From Dipetalonema caudispina (taxonomy: Eukaryota > Nematoda > Chromadorea > Rhabditida > Onchocercidae): 39,147 bases of DNA. The stretch is taken from assembly GCA_013365325.1 (NCBI GenBank), contig JABVXV010000458.1, forward strand, positions 1 to 39,147. Direction: 5' to 3'. Positions 1 to 15,300 of this stretch are shown here, one piece after another. How positions within the stretch are numbered: position 1 is the first letter of the stretch; every line of letters begins with the position of its first letter. The notes under the pieces were generated by a model. That model did no database searches. It was given only the letters and a program-made list of their open reading frames with translations, and had not been told where the DNA came from. The position numbers and the translations under genes were made by a program.

Positions 1-117
<117 letters not shown>

Positions 118-386
118 GTTGCTTGTTATCACTATTATTATTAGTAATAATGCTAATAATAGTAATAATTGACGGTTTCGTTTGACAATTTTGCTAATAG
201 TTAACGGTTTGATATTGCATTGCCTAAGGGAGCAGAAAAATTTAATTGAATATTTTTTCATTTTTAATTTCATTTAATGAAAATAATTAATAATTACAAT
301 CTATATCATATTCAAATATCTCCGAAGAATCATTTTCGAATTAATTTCATACAGGATTAATTTTATTCGCTACAATCCTTTTGCAG

Positions 387-3300
387 ATCTCAGTGATAAT
401 CGTTTCGTACATTTACCATTATGTATCTGCGAGATGTGTTCGATGGAAACGTTAAGGATTCGTAATACGGGTTTACGTTCAATACCTTCCGCTGTACAAG
501 TACTTCAATCGCTTACGTACCTCGATTTAAGGTAAAACGTTATTCTTATCATTATTTTATACTGATAATAAAGACAAAAGTTTAACTGCTTATTTTATTA
601 GCTAAATACTTACTAAATTTATACAAACTTTTAAAATATTTTTCCAATTTTCTGCAAATTACGATCGTCAAGTTTATTATTGTTATAAGGTACAGTTTAC
701 AGTTGAAAATTAACAATGCTTGAATTACTTAATATTTTTTGATAAAATTATGTAACTATTTTTATTAATATAATATCATAATGTATCATTTTCATGCAAA
801 AATTCTTTCTCTCTTCTTTCATATTCTTCTATCTATCATCTGGATTATAGTATACATATCCAAGATGCTAATTTCTCGAATTGATGAAAATTTTTGGAAG
901 GAGAAGAATTGGATATCCATAAAATGGTTCGATAATTTCAGCATGGCAAATTACTATTTCTTTTGGCTCTTTGCAATCTTCATTATCCTTCGAAAAAAAA
1001 AAAAAAAAAGTCGATTCGGAATTCAAATTTATCAAAATTCTAGATAAAATATATGTCAAAATTGAGGGAACTGAAACCGTTTTGCATACAAATATTTTGA
1101 TGCATTGGCAATTTATAATGATTCAAACATTCAAACAATTTTTAAGTAATGATGATTTTTTATCATGATTAATGTATGTAAATATCTTCGTTTTTTGTCT
1201 TATTGCCATCATATTATCATTATCACTTATCATCTTATGATTGATTACCGAAAATAGTTCCGTTTATCTGGCACACTTCGTCCTCCTCTTCAACATTCCT
1301 TTATTACAATTATCATATTAAATCGATAATCGTACATTTGTATAATTATTAAAAATGATAACTATTCATTTCCTATATTCGTGATAGCAATTAAATCAGA
1401 AAATATACCATCTTTTCTCTATCCAATTAATATTTTTTTTTTCTATTATAGCGGTAATCAGTTGATGAACATCCCACCAGCTTTATTTTCTACGCCTCTA
1501 CAAATTTTACTTTTAACGGGTAACCGATTGGAGTATATTCCACGAGAAATTCGGCAACTTTCAAATTCATTGCGCGAATTGGTATAATAATTTTAATGTT
1601 TTTGATATGTAACAATTTGATATGATAATTTCAACTTTTGGTACAAATTTCGATTTTTCATGCACTTTTTATATGATAGTTTAATTTTTGTTTCTTCATA
1701 AATAACATTAGACTAAATATCCATTCATTTTATACTATTACACACTTAATTTAATATATATTGAAGTATATTCTTTTATATATGTTCTATTTTGATTAAA
1801 CAATAAAGTAATAGTATAAAATGAATAGATAAAAATATTAAAAAATTATAGCTTTATTAAGCAATAAAGTAGAATGAATGCAAAATCTGAAATTAAAAAA
1901 TATCAAATTACAGCTTTATTACTAAAAAAAATGTTAACATTGTTTAAGATTTTATCCAAGATATAAACATCCATAATGTATTGTTCTTGGCCAATTATAA
2001 TAAATTTTGCATAACCAAATCAATAAGACAAAGTTATATAGTTCAAATTGAAACTTTCTTGTGATATATTATCGACAACATATTTGTTTCTATTATCTTA
2101 TGTAGATTTATCTTTAGATATTTTAAAATATTGCTAGGAATGAAATGAAATAGATAGTTCAATTTAAGCGAAAGAAAATTTTCAGGATGCAAGTTGTAAT
2201 AGGCTAAAAAGTTTACCAGCTGATATCGCCTTACTAAAATCGCTTCGAGTGCTCAATGTGCGAGATAATCAGCTTACACATTTGCCTTCAGGTTTATTAA
2301 ATTATTTTTTAGCAAATTTAAAAATTATTTAACCACCAGTTTTTTGAAAGAGAGGAGCATATATGTATTTCAATACTTTGTATTATTAGAAAGATAATTT
2401 TGTTCGTATCAGTAGTAAGGAAAGGAAAGTAAAATTACTAAAATCAGTTAAGTAATTCACACTGGTCAATTTAAATGTGCTGGAGAAATAGGATAGCGTG
2501 AAAATTTTTGCGAAATGATCAAAAATTTGATCATTTTAAGCTGAAAATAATAATATTGTATATTTATTTTGATAAGGAAAAAAATTATTCCTTTTGATTA
2601 AAATTATCATAAATCGTTTTACGATTAATTGTAATATCTGAAATAAATATTATCAACCAAATGAGTGGAATTGAATTATTCGCTTTATTAATTTTGTTGT
2701 TTATTTTATCTATTAGTTAATTACTCATCATATCTTTTCAAATTTATGATTACATGAATCTAATAAATTCTTTTTTTATTCATAAAATTCTGTAATCAAC
2801 AATGAATCAATTAATATCGCATATTCTTCCTTTTCTTTTTTCTCCTATTTTGTTTTAAAATTTAACGGATTTTATTACACTTAAATAATTTTAACAGCCT
2901 AGCCTTGAAGATATAATTTATTTTCTCTATTTTTTTCAGTGATGCATATTCGGTATAACTTTAAAATTCGAAATAATTATCTCATTATTCTTTGCTTTTT
3001 TCTTTTTTTTTTTTTTGCTCCTAATTTATTTGCATATTTTTTGAAATGTTTTTGCTTCATTTTAGGTTACGAAATAATTATTTCACCTTTTTCTTTTTTT
3101 TTGCCTTTAATTTGTTTACATATTTTTTGAGACGTAAAAAATAAGAATTAAAATTTGCTTCATATTTATATTTAATCATATTTCTTATATTATATTATCA
3201 GTAAACATACACAATACTTATTGATATAAAAACAAAAAAGAGTTTTGTTTTTTCGGATAATTTAACTAAATAAATGATGGTCATTTAATAAAAAATGAAA

Positions 3301-6300
3301 AAAAAAAGGCAGAAAGAGTTTTTTTTTTTTTTTTTTTTTAATGTCATTTCAATAGCAAACATATTTGGAAATGCTTCAAAGCTATAGTCATTAAATGACA
3401 AACCAACCAAATATGTAATTATCGAAACTGACTAAGGAAAAGCTTTCTTGCAATGCAGGAAATTGATGTGCGGCATGAAATGAGATAGATATGCCCATCT
3501 GGAGAAGAATGGGAATTAGTTTGACCATATAATTTAGTTATTCGAGAATGGGAATGATATGATTTGGTAAATTATTGATTTGACTATTTGAGTATAAAAA
3601 AGGAAAGTATTTGAAATTTTAACTGAAAAAGTTAAAACAAAATAAAGGAAAAAAAAATATTTGATGAGGAAATGTTGTTCCGATTGAAGTAATTTTACAA
3701 TATTTGCAACAAATCTATACGATTTTATAATGCTCTAATTCAATTTTAGTATTTCATGTTTTCAATTTTAAGGAATATAATTTATTGAAGAAAAATATTT
3801 TCCTTAAAAAAAAAAAGAAAAATGTGTTTAATTTCTGCTCAACTCTTTCTTTTGTTAAATTTATGTGTTAAATTCAAATCGAAATGTGTTAAAATTTTTA
3901 TTGACACTTTTTGATGAATGAAATAAATGAATAAAATTATTCTATATGTGAAATATTTGTTAATTTTTCAACAAGCAATTATAAAGTGATACTTTAATAC
4001 ATTTTATCACATTGAATGAATGTATTGATGAAATAATTTCGGAAATTGCAATTTGTTCCAAAATTTTAAAGTTAAACACCTAATGTTATAGTAATAGTAT
4101 AAGATCGATGCATAGTATGTTAATATTTACTTATCCTTTTTCTCTTAATAAGTATTGCTAATTTTTTTGTTAAAATCGATTTTTTTTTTTTTTTTTTTGT
4201 TAATAAATCTAAAAATTTCAGAATTTTCACGGTTAGAATTACGAATATTAGACATATCGCAAAATAAACTTAGTGAATTACCATTTGATTTACGGTATAT
4301 GTGTACATTGGTCGATTTTCGTATCGATGTTAACCCTCTCATAGCGCCACCTGCTAAACTTTGCTCAAAGGTAAGCTTTTAACAGTTTAATAATTTGTAA
4401 GAAAATAATTTAGCTTGTGATATTGGAATAAATAAGAATTATTTGCCGGATTTATATCCGGGAAAAATAGGATGAATAAAAATTGACAAGTGAACATATC
4501 GTTGTTAAAAACTTCATAATGCGAATGACTGACTGCTAATATTATGTTGTTTGATCCGATCCATATATATCCAGAAATATCACCGAAATGTTCCTAAATG
4601 CGCTGGAGTTTTGGTAGGGAAATAATAAAATAATGTTGGACTTATTTTGATAATTTTTAAACAAATATGCTCAACTAATTTTACCATAAATTATATACTA
4701 TTTTAATTTTTAAAAAAAAATGAATGTTGATTTTACAATTGTGAACGGTACTGTTAATTTCAAATTTTCTGTTACAGAATTGTAATAATAGTCACAATTA
4801 TGAAGAGTAGTCGAACAACGATAATTATGATTTTCAGTGTTAAGAAGATAATGATAATCCTGATTATCAGTAGTAATATTTGTTCCTGTTTCAATTATAT
4901 GAAATTAAGTCCAATAATACTAATTAATATATTACCATTTGTTGTCGCAATATTTTCCCTAATTTTAAAAATGCAAAATTCATATCAAACGTATTAATTT
5001 TTACTATTAATTGCTATTCTCTTTTATATTTTAAATTTTAAATTTTCGATTTGATTAAATTCATTTCAAATTTTTATGAAAATAATCAATGCATATCCGT
5101 TTATCAGGGCCGTGAGCATGCATTTAAATGGTTGCGATCACATGCTGGACGAACGATGGATAATGTAACGAAAACATACGATTATACATTTAAACGACCA
5201 ACCACTATAAATGCAACATTAAGAAGAGGACAAAAGTAAACTTTATTTTATTCTAAAAAAAAATTTTTCAATTTATACAAAGATTTTCAAGCAGCGGAAA
5301 AAGTTTTGTATTTAGAATTGAGACGTTTTACTTTCAAATTTAAAACATTTTTGAATAATCTTATCTTAAATTATTCATAATAATTAGGAATAAATCTTTT
5401 ATGATATGTATTTTAAATGAATTCCTATAATATTCTGATAAAATGAATGATTCTATCCTGAATATTACATTTTACTATGATCAAATATAAATAGTACCTG
5501 GGATGGTAATTTAGGTTATTAATAAGGAGAATGACTAAGTGAAACAGTTTTTGGTACTCAGGTATTTCAGGTAATTTATCATATACCAGAATTTGTATTG
5601 ATAACTTTGTTGTTCAAATAAGTTTGGTGTATGTTGTTACAGCGTGGAAAGTATCGGTGATGGACGACGTTTTGAAAGGCGATCACGTGCTACTCGTTTT
5701 AATACCGTAGGTGGTAGTGATTCTGGTTACGCATCAACCGCTGATGAGAATCGTTATTCTCGTGAGGTTATTTTACACATCAATTTTTTGCATAGCAAAT
5801 GTTGTATCAAGCAATAGTACAATCTCTGGCGGACGTTTACTTACTTGCAAATGATATATTAAAATTTTGGTAAAAAAGTAACTTTCAAAAAAATAATTTC
5901 TTCGAATTTCTGTTTTCGAGAAGTTTCCATTGCAGAATTAATGAACATTGACGGTATTTTAAAAATTTATCTGTTATATGGAAAGTTCAAATTTGAAAAG
6001 CTTTAAATTTAACTCTGTTTTTATTTAAATTAATTTCACTCCTAACTTATTTATTCATTTATTAATTTTTATTCATCTGAACATTCATATTTTTCTCCTT
6101 TCCTTAATATTCCACTTTTTACAATAAAAGCACTGCAAAAAAAAAAATATTGTAATTTTTAACGTCATTGTTTTATATGTATAATATTAGTTAAAAGTAT
6201 TACGTGTTTTTTTACGTACTATAACACGTAGGTACTTATAACATATCTTGTTGTCGGCAAATACAAGCTAAATGAAAATATTTCCTATTTATACGTAATT

Positions 6301-9300
6301 ATAGGTAGTATTTGCATAAATGGGAAGAAGAGTGAGACTAAGCATAATTATTATTATCATTATCACTTGTTACATAGATATTAATATATTATCAACATAG
6401 CTATCATATCATTCCGTATCATAAATATTGTTGTCACGGTAGTATGTAACCTTTAACCCTTTATACCAATCATTCTATCATTATTTTTGCCTACACTTTT
6501 TCTTTTTTTCTCTTTCTTTTCCATTTCTTTTTCTTTTTTTTTAGTTTCAAGCACAAACTGACTGTTTATTCAATATTGATGAAGCTAATCAATTACATTA
6601 TCATTATCAACAACAACAACAGCAACAGCAACAATTAGTATCAACCAATTGGGAAGCTAATTTTGCTATCAATGCCTTAGGGTCAAAGGATAATTCAGCT
6701 AAGAGCAATAATGGTGACCTATTAAAAGAAGTGATGCATGCATATGCTCAAAAGGTTGAATTTTAATATTTTATTTTAGCTTTAAAACTATTGTTCATTT
6801 CGCTTAATCTTTCTTTTTCCCTTCCATTACTTTCAATTCTGATAAAATATTTGAAAAATCTTATTAAGTCTCTATAAGTTGGAGATGTTATACATTTTCT
6901 AATATTATACTGCTAATATGCTAATGTGATGAGGTTCGATTGAATAAAACCATTTAGTAATTTCAAGAATTCAATGTTACCTAAGGTTTATCTGATATTG
7001 GAAGTAATGAAACGCGACAGTTATGATATTTCTTTCTATTCTCAAGTCGGAAATTTTACATGAAACATAACAAATTTGATCTATCCATTTTTTTGCTTTC
7101 ATTTCCGTAAATTTTTTTCTTTCCTTCTCTTTTTTTGCTGGAAAATTGTGAAATTATTGCTAAAAATGATCCTTTTAACAATTTACTTCTTCCCTCTTTT
7201 TCTGTTTACATATTTTTGCTTCACTTCATTTGCATATCATTCTTCAGATCGTTAAACTACTGCTGCTACTACTATTACTTATTGTTGAGATATCGTGAAA
7301 ATATTATCAATTGAAGTTTGGAGAGAGTTTAAGATATATTTCATAATTAAACTTCCAAATATTTTGCATATTTGCAAGATTTTGATCAAATCGATTGGAA
7401 AAAAATAGCTGTAGCTGGTGATAATAGAAATATTGCTTCATCCTGTTCTGATTCAAACAATGACTGTAGCTAATAATGATTGTAGAAATGTTTTCATTAG
7501 GATTTAGTTTGGGAGGAAAAAAAAAACTGTGACAAATAATGCAGAAATATCTTCGGCTGAATTTAATTCAAAAAAAAAAGTGACTGCAGCTATTATTGAT
7601 GGTAGAAATGTTTTCAACAAGAACTAATCTTTAAAAAAAAATTAACGCATTAATATTCATAGTAAAAACAACTTTAATCAATGGATTAATCCAAAAAATA
7701 GGTAATAATCGCAGCCAGTAATGCCAAAATATCTTAAATCGAATTTAATTCCAAAAAATAACTGAAGATAGTTGTAATAGTAGAAATATTTTCATCTGGA
7801 ATTAATTGGGTACAACTAATAATTTTCGATCAAATTTAATCTAAAAAAAAAAGAAAGACTGCAAATAACAGAAAAATTTTTAAACGGTTCAAATTTATAA
7901 TGGTAGTAGAAGTATCTTCAACCGTCCGGATTTCATTTTAATACGAAAAATCTTCATCCGGATTTAATCAATGAAACGAGACAAACATATTTTTTTAGGA
8001 ATGGCATAACCATACAAGTGAATCAAAAAAGTAGTACCTTATCTGATCTGAGTATTTCATACCATTACTATTGTTTTCTATCTATCTGTTGGAGCTGTAA
8101 TCAGGTGAGTTAAAAAATGAAAAAGAAATTAGTAATTGAGGAATCGTTTGGCTTCTATCGATCACTGCTACATCTTTTTATTAATATCTCCTTTTTTTTA
8201 AATTTCTTCCTCTATTTTTTTTTTTTTAAATTTGCATTGAAATTATGAGTTAATGAAACATTTTTACAATCTTTCTTAATGATCGTAACAACAAAAAGTT
8301 GCCATACTTGATCGATGTCAGAAAAAAGTTTGTGTTACTTTCTAAATAAATTAAGTTAGGTGCAGTTTATGATAGATTGGAATTGTTATGGTATGTATAT
8401 AAATGGAATGGATAAATACTATTTATATGTATTATTTTAAATTTGTCAAGTTTTTTGATTTTACCTAGAGAATTCGCTGAAATAAGTTTCTGCTAAAATT
8501 ACGTAAATTCGATAAAATTTTTTTTTTTAGTCTACCAAATTTTGCTATATTTTCTTAAAGCATGTTTTCAAATTATTTATTTTCTTTCTTTTTATTCTTT
8601 ACTTTTCAGTTCATCGATAATGCTTGCTTTTTGTTACCGTATCATTTCCTATTTAATTATTATGAATGATGCAAAAATGTCCGTTACAAACATTTCAAAT
8701 ATTGCATCCATGAATTCCAGTTTTTCTTTTCTAATGCATACCGGGAAATGGCTTTCTATATTAATCATTGGTGTACCGGAATATAGCTTCCCACAATAAT
8801 TACTCGAATAATAATTCAATTTTCGTCATTTTTATCGTATGGCTAAACAGTGTTTATGTTGGATATTGCTAATGTAATAAATATACTTGAATGAGAAAAT
8901 TTTTAATTGCTAAATTCAAATTTAAATTTACAAATATACCAGAAACAAACAAAGAAAAATATTAGCAGCTTTAAGAAGCATTTTTGTATCCGCAATTATT
9001 TTTTAACGTTACTTTTTCTGCATTTGACATTCATTTGAGTAATAATGAAAGATTTTTTTGCTATTATTATTAATAATCTACAATTTTCCCTTTCTCTTTT
9101 TTCTACAATTCTTAATAGCTTTCCTTTTATATGCATGTTCATTTTTGCAGATTTTTAACTTTAAATTTGTCTAATAAAAATTCAAATTATATTTTTATAG
9201 ATAGCTGCTAGTACGACATCATCAAATCCGTTTGGGTTATACGGCTTATCAGCGTATCAGCAACAACATCTCATAACCAATCATGAGTTATATTCCAATA

Positions 9301-12300
9301 ATTGCACCACTACTACCTCATCCACTAATTTATATTCATCTACCGTATCGCCTACCGCTCAAAGACCTCAAGCTATCGTTACGCCGATGACTGCTACTGT
9401 AACCATCAGAGAACCTGTTACTACTGTAAATCAAGGTTAGTTTTTCTTTTCGTTTTCGGTTTCTCGATTTTTATGCAGCACATTTAATTTACTAATGCAA
9501 AAAATAAAACATCTTTTTAAATCTATGTTATGTTTTTTTTTTTTTTTTTTGCAGAATCAGAAACAAAAAAAATGGATGACAGCAAAGGAATGATAACTGA
9601 TATCAAGAATAATAATACACTTGAAGAAGAGGAACAAAAATTGAATAATCAAAATTGCATTCAATGTTCCACAGCAAGTTCTCAACGAAGTACCAATAGC
9701 AGTAATACAAATAGTTATACTACTAGTATCACTGGTAGTACCAGCAGTAGTAGTAGTTGCAATAATTTTCAAAATGTTTTGGATCATCATATAACAGCAA
9801 TGATCGATGATTCACAATCAACAGTTATTAATACGGATTTGATAGGAATAAAAAAAAATGGAACCATTAATGCAAATAATGATCAGAAATTTTCATCATT
9901 TCTAACAGTTGCTGATCATTCTATTAGAGCACCAACAAAAAGTCAGAAATGTTTATCACCGGTTGTTGAAGATTCGAATTCATCAGGTTCATCATTTATC
10001 TTAGTACAATACTAGCAGTACGTTCGAATTAATTGAATTTATAACTTTTCATTATACACTACTGATATTGCACTAATACAGTAGTAATTCTATTTGTGTT
10101 CAGAAGTAGTTCTGCATTTTTTAGATTCTTCATAAATTTAAACTTGAAAAAGAATGATAGTGTTAGTTGGACAATATTAAAACTGGCCAATATTTGTTTA
10201 TTAACTTTAATTTGCCTTTTTTTTGTATTAATTGAATGCAAACTGCAACTAATAAGTTTAATCAGATTTTAACAAATTTGCGATGAAATTTCAGATTTAA
10301 TAGAAATAGCATAAATTATGATTAAAAAATATTTCATTAAATTACAGGTAGCAATAGCTGTCTAGTCACAAATTCCGTCTCAACGGTTGCGTCCATTTCC
10401 TCATCAGCCGGAAATGTAAGCGCTTCCGAGACAACAACCCGGTTCATTGCACCCTCGGACACCGTATCATCTTCCATTGCAGTAGTAAGCACGGCACTTT
10501 TTTTTTCTCTTTTTTCTTAAACAGTAAATTCAAATGAAATTTAAGAGATTATTTTTTTGATTTAAATTTTTCAAATAAAAAATCACTTTGTTTACAAATA
10601 TGTTCAGTAACATATAGCAAAAATATCAAATAATCATCATTAAACTTTAACTTGATGATGGAAATTGAATAAAGATTTCAGTTATTCATCAAATTTTCTT
10701 ATTTAGATTTATCATTTACTGAATCTCGAATTTAAAAATTTAGGCTTCACATGGACTATCATCAGCCAAAGATAAACGAATTTTGCCTTCAAGCAAATCT
10801 ACTGCATCAATTTCACATTCATCAATAGCAAATCAATCATTATCTAATCGAACAATTACTGATAAACGTCATTCTGTTTCTACACGTTTACATAATTCAC
10901 GTACAAGTGATAATATATCATCATTGACAAGTTAGTTTCCATAATATTTTATATATTTAATACTTATATTTGCAAATAATATTCGTAGAAATCAATATGT
11001 AGAAATAATTTAATATTTTTAAAATTTCTAAATTTTGCTACAACAATTATAGCTCTAATTAGCTATTAAGATGTATTCCTTTTCTTTTAAACTCAAATTT
11101 TTCATTATTTCTAATATATTAGTTTACAATTTCACTTAGCTGTTTATTTTTACTCTTTTTTTTAGAATCAAAGTTAGCTACAAATACTTCAACGAGAGCA
11201 CCACGTACCAGATTACATCGTTCACCGGTCAATCTTACAACGATAAGTGGAACTGGTTCAAATGTGACCAGTGGTAATATTGTGGAAAATATGCGTAAGG
11301 CAAGCTCTATTGAAGAATTAAAATTACCGGTTAATTAACAGAATTTCCGGATGAATACAATTAATAAACAAATGAACCTGTTGGTAGATAATAAATAAAC
11401 AATATAAAGAGATGTTTTGCAGTGAATATCTAAGTTGACTAGTGGATTGAAATTCCAATGTATACTTTAAAAAATTTTTCATAAAATAATAAAACAAAAA
11501 GAGAAACTTTAGAACTTAGAATAGTAATATTTAGAATACCAAAACAAATTTGCATAATCTTATTACAATGCTCCATTTTATCAATTAATTTTGATTAGTT
11601 TAATAAATTTCCAACTACGATTATGCATGATTTTCTTTGAAAGTTTTTATAAAACTGTACTTTTTGTCAATTTTTCCCTTTTAGGTTCTTGAAAATCGTT
11701 TAAATATAACATTACCATCGGGAAGATCACAATTGTCGGCTACGTTAGCAGATGGTGTTAAGTTATGTAAGTTTGCCAATCAGATACGTTTACGTGCGGT
11801 GAATAGTTTGTTTACGCCAATTTCCGATGAGGTAAATAATTTTCAGTTTATTTTGGTTTTGGTCAAATTTTCCGACTTTATCGTTTATCCCTTTGATCAG
11901 ATTTACGAATTACAACACAAATCACCTATTTATACAAATACTGATCAAGATTTATCAAAATTTGATAGTGATCTGGGTGATCTGGATCAAGAAATAAGCC
12001 TTAATTTAGATTTTTTTCTTTTGACTAATTTCCATGCAGTTATTTTTTCCTCATTGCTTACTTTGATTTAAAACATTAGCAAATTAGCAACTGTTATAAG
12101 TTAATAGCATTTATAGAGATTGTGGTATAATTCGAAAAGAATGATTGGTTTAATTCTTTATGTATTATATATATTAAAAAAAATTTCTCTACCTTAAATA
12201 TCGATCCTTCTATCAAAGGATTTCAATTTTTGATATTTTCCGATATTTCATGAAGTAGAAAATTTAGAATAAAATTAATTGATTTTTTATTTTTTATAGT

Positions 12301-15300
12301 TGCCATTGTCACCACCAAAATGTCGGCGTAACGTTGATAGTTTTTTGGCAGCATGTCGACGGATTGGTGTACCCGAGGTAATTCTTTATGTTGAAATGAA
12401 ATAATTACATCTAATTACATAGCTCTTAATATAATTGCGAGGAATGAATAATCAATGTAAAACAATCATAATTGAAATCTTTTTAAATTTAAATTATATC
12501 AATGAAATAATAATAATATTTAAATCCTCAAATTTTTATAATTTTCAAATATTTTAATTAGGCAAATAAAAATTTGAATATTTTATGTTGCATTACTGTT
12601 TCTTTATTACGTTCATTTATCGTTGCTTTTGTCATTATTATTATTAATATCGCAATTATTATTATCATTGTTGTTGTTTTTGTTGTTGTTGTTGTTGTTT
12701 TTGTTACTGTAATTGTTATTTATTGTTGTTTTGTCTGATCTATAAGTGAATATAAAACATAGAAGTGTTTATTAGTTTTTCTGCGGCAATATTTTTCGGA
12801 AAACTTGAAGTATAACTCGTCTTTTTCTCCTAGAAGATTTGAAATTATAATAAACTTTTAAAGTTTTAATTTTCTAAAATCAGAAACTTCAATGAAAACA
12901 ATCATTCAAATTTAATTTCCACCATTAAAAAAATTAGTTGATATTAATACGATTTAATGCATAAAAATTTTTCGAAAAATCAATCTTTGACTTCATTTTT
13001 ATTCTTTATCTTTTCGTTCTGTTTGCTTAGAGCATAATAATGAGGTCTGTCAATTTTAATTAATTAATTGGTTGATTTCATTGATTTTTTTTTTTTAATA
13101 AAGAACACCTTATCCCGTCACTCATGTAAGTATTAAATCAGAATTTGAATATTTTAAAACCGGGAAAAAATTAATTTTTGGAAATCATCTCTCAATCGTA
13201 AATGCAAAAATATTTCAAAGCTTACATAAATTTTTTGCTATGATTTTTTCTAGCATTCTATAAGTTTGTAAAATTTAAGCATATTTTTGCTATATTGATT
13301 TAATCAGCGTATTTTATTTAGTTGAACTTATATTTAATTGAAAATAATATTTGATAACTCCTCGTCTTCTCATTTCTTTCTTTTTTTTTTGCAATAGTTT
13401 TCTTTCATTACTTCAGTATAGATATAAATATTTCTTATTAAATTGGAAACTTTGATATAAGGAATCTTATCGAATCATTAAGATAATAAAAAATCATCAA
13501 GATTAATCGATAGATCGCAGAAATAAATATATCGTGCTATATTATGTTAAGAAATGAATTTAACATTTTCGCCTCATTAATTTTCCTCTATATTCTTACT
13601 TTTCTAATTAGCAATGTTGAAAAGAAAAAGAAAAGCTACAGAAAAAAGAAGTAAAATTAAAGCTAATTACTTTCTATTTTTGTTTAATTATCCTGTCGTA
13701 ATCCTTCTCCTTTCTACAATAATATTCCAATGTTCTGTCAAGATAAGAACAGTGAAAGTTTTCAAATATTATTTTGAAAAAATAAATTTTGTCATAAATT
13801 TTGTATTGTTTTATAAACTTCACAAATTCTTAATCTTTCACGACTTTCACTTTCTTATTCTACAAATTTATCCGTCATTAATCTATTGAAAAATTTAATT
13901 GCTAAAAGTTCAATCTGATTAACAAGAACGTATAATGCACGCAGCATGTTATAGCATGCAATACATTTGCAATTTTCAGTTATGCAAGTTACGTGAAGTT
14001 TGCTTGTGTGATTTTTCCCTTTTTTTTTGATACACGTATTTTATTACATGCACTTGTCTTACCCTTAAATTTGTAAATTTTAATACAAGAAGGTTACATT
14101 AAGTTTACTTGAGTAAATACGTGTGGATTCTATGGATTTAATTTGAATTTTATATTTTTTTATTTTTTTGATTTTGTGGAAGAGAATAGATGAACTTGAG
14201 ATTTACCAACATGAATATATTAAAATGTGAGAAAATGTTTAATTTTAATTTAAATCTAAATTTAGAAAGAAGTCTAGAAATTTAATTAATTCAGAGAAGT
14301 ACAGTTTGGTTTTTTAATAATATGCTATTCTAAAGTTATCGTATCCAATTAAGGAAATGAAAAATATTAATAATTATTTGCAAAATGCTAAATCTGCATT
14401 ATGTGTGTATTTGTGAATTCTAATTTGAACAAAATTTAACTTGCATGCATTAATGCATGCAAGCATGTACGCATGCCAAAAAACATACATGAATGAATTA
14501 TAGTAATTGTTTACTTGAAATATGGCTGTGATAGGAAAATTTTTGGAAGCAAATACATTTGCAAAATTTGGAAGCAAAAAGTTTTCAGGTTCTGTTTGAG
14601 AGACGAGGACAATTTGAATTTAGCGATAGAATGTTGGCCAATGCAATGTTAACAGTCTTCGTGGCCTATATATTTTTCGCTTTGATTTATAAATTTTGAT
14701 AATTTACAGCATTTATTGATTAAATGATTGGTTTATTAGTTGAGTGATTAATTGATTGATTGATTGGCTAATTATTTGTCATTCCAAAATCAGCTTTTAT
14801 CGGTTAAGTAATGCATGCATTTTTATTGTTACCTACCATTTATTATAATATGATAATATATGATTAATTACAACTTAATTCCATTGCTGTGTTTAAACGG
14901 GATTGTTTGTGTCCAGATGAATGCCTGAGATATTCCACATAGTGATATCATCAGTAGTACTGCTAAATTGATAACAATTTCGGGCAAGACAAAATTTCTA
15001 AAGAAAGGTAATATTAACTCCAAAATTTCCGCCTCTTTTGTAAATTTAAGATTCAAAAAACAATCTTAAATTGAGCATTAATTTACCTCAATGCCTTACT
15101 TATGTGACGGAAATATGGATCATTTTCAATCGTATCATTTTTGTGATATATGTAATATATATTTTGCATTTCTTAATCTAACGTAATTAATCGTTACTCT
15201 AATATTATCACAGCATTATAATTTCCTATTTGATGTATTTTTGTTTCGGATAATAAACTGTTTAAAAAAAAAAAGAAGAAAAGAAGTGTAAAAAACAAAA

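Noticed and set aside
4155..4221. N-terminal extension of the LRCH exon at 4222
   Set aside because: The bases are intron, including a T-rich tract and acceptor; phase from the previous exon enters at 4222.
9530..9554. Start codon of a 161-codon frame in the poly-T tract before the LRCH exon
   Set aside because: This is the pyrimidine tract of the intron acceptor; the exon begins at 9555 in the frame set by the previous exon.
12562..12738. Phase-0 hydrophobic frame after an AATTAG site as the end of LRCH
   Set aside because: Most of it is the ATT/GTT microsatellite read as Ile/Val, and the true CH-domain ending was found at 16545-16724.
14874..14930. + strand peptide with CLCPDECLRYST resembling a degenerin/ENaC cysteine motif
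   Set aside because: It has no acceptor or donor and stops at once; the same bases are explained by the spliced minus-strand gene.
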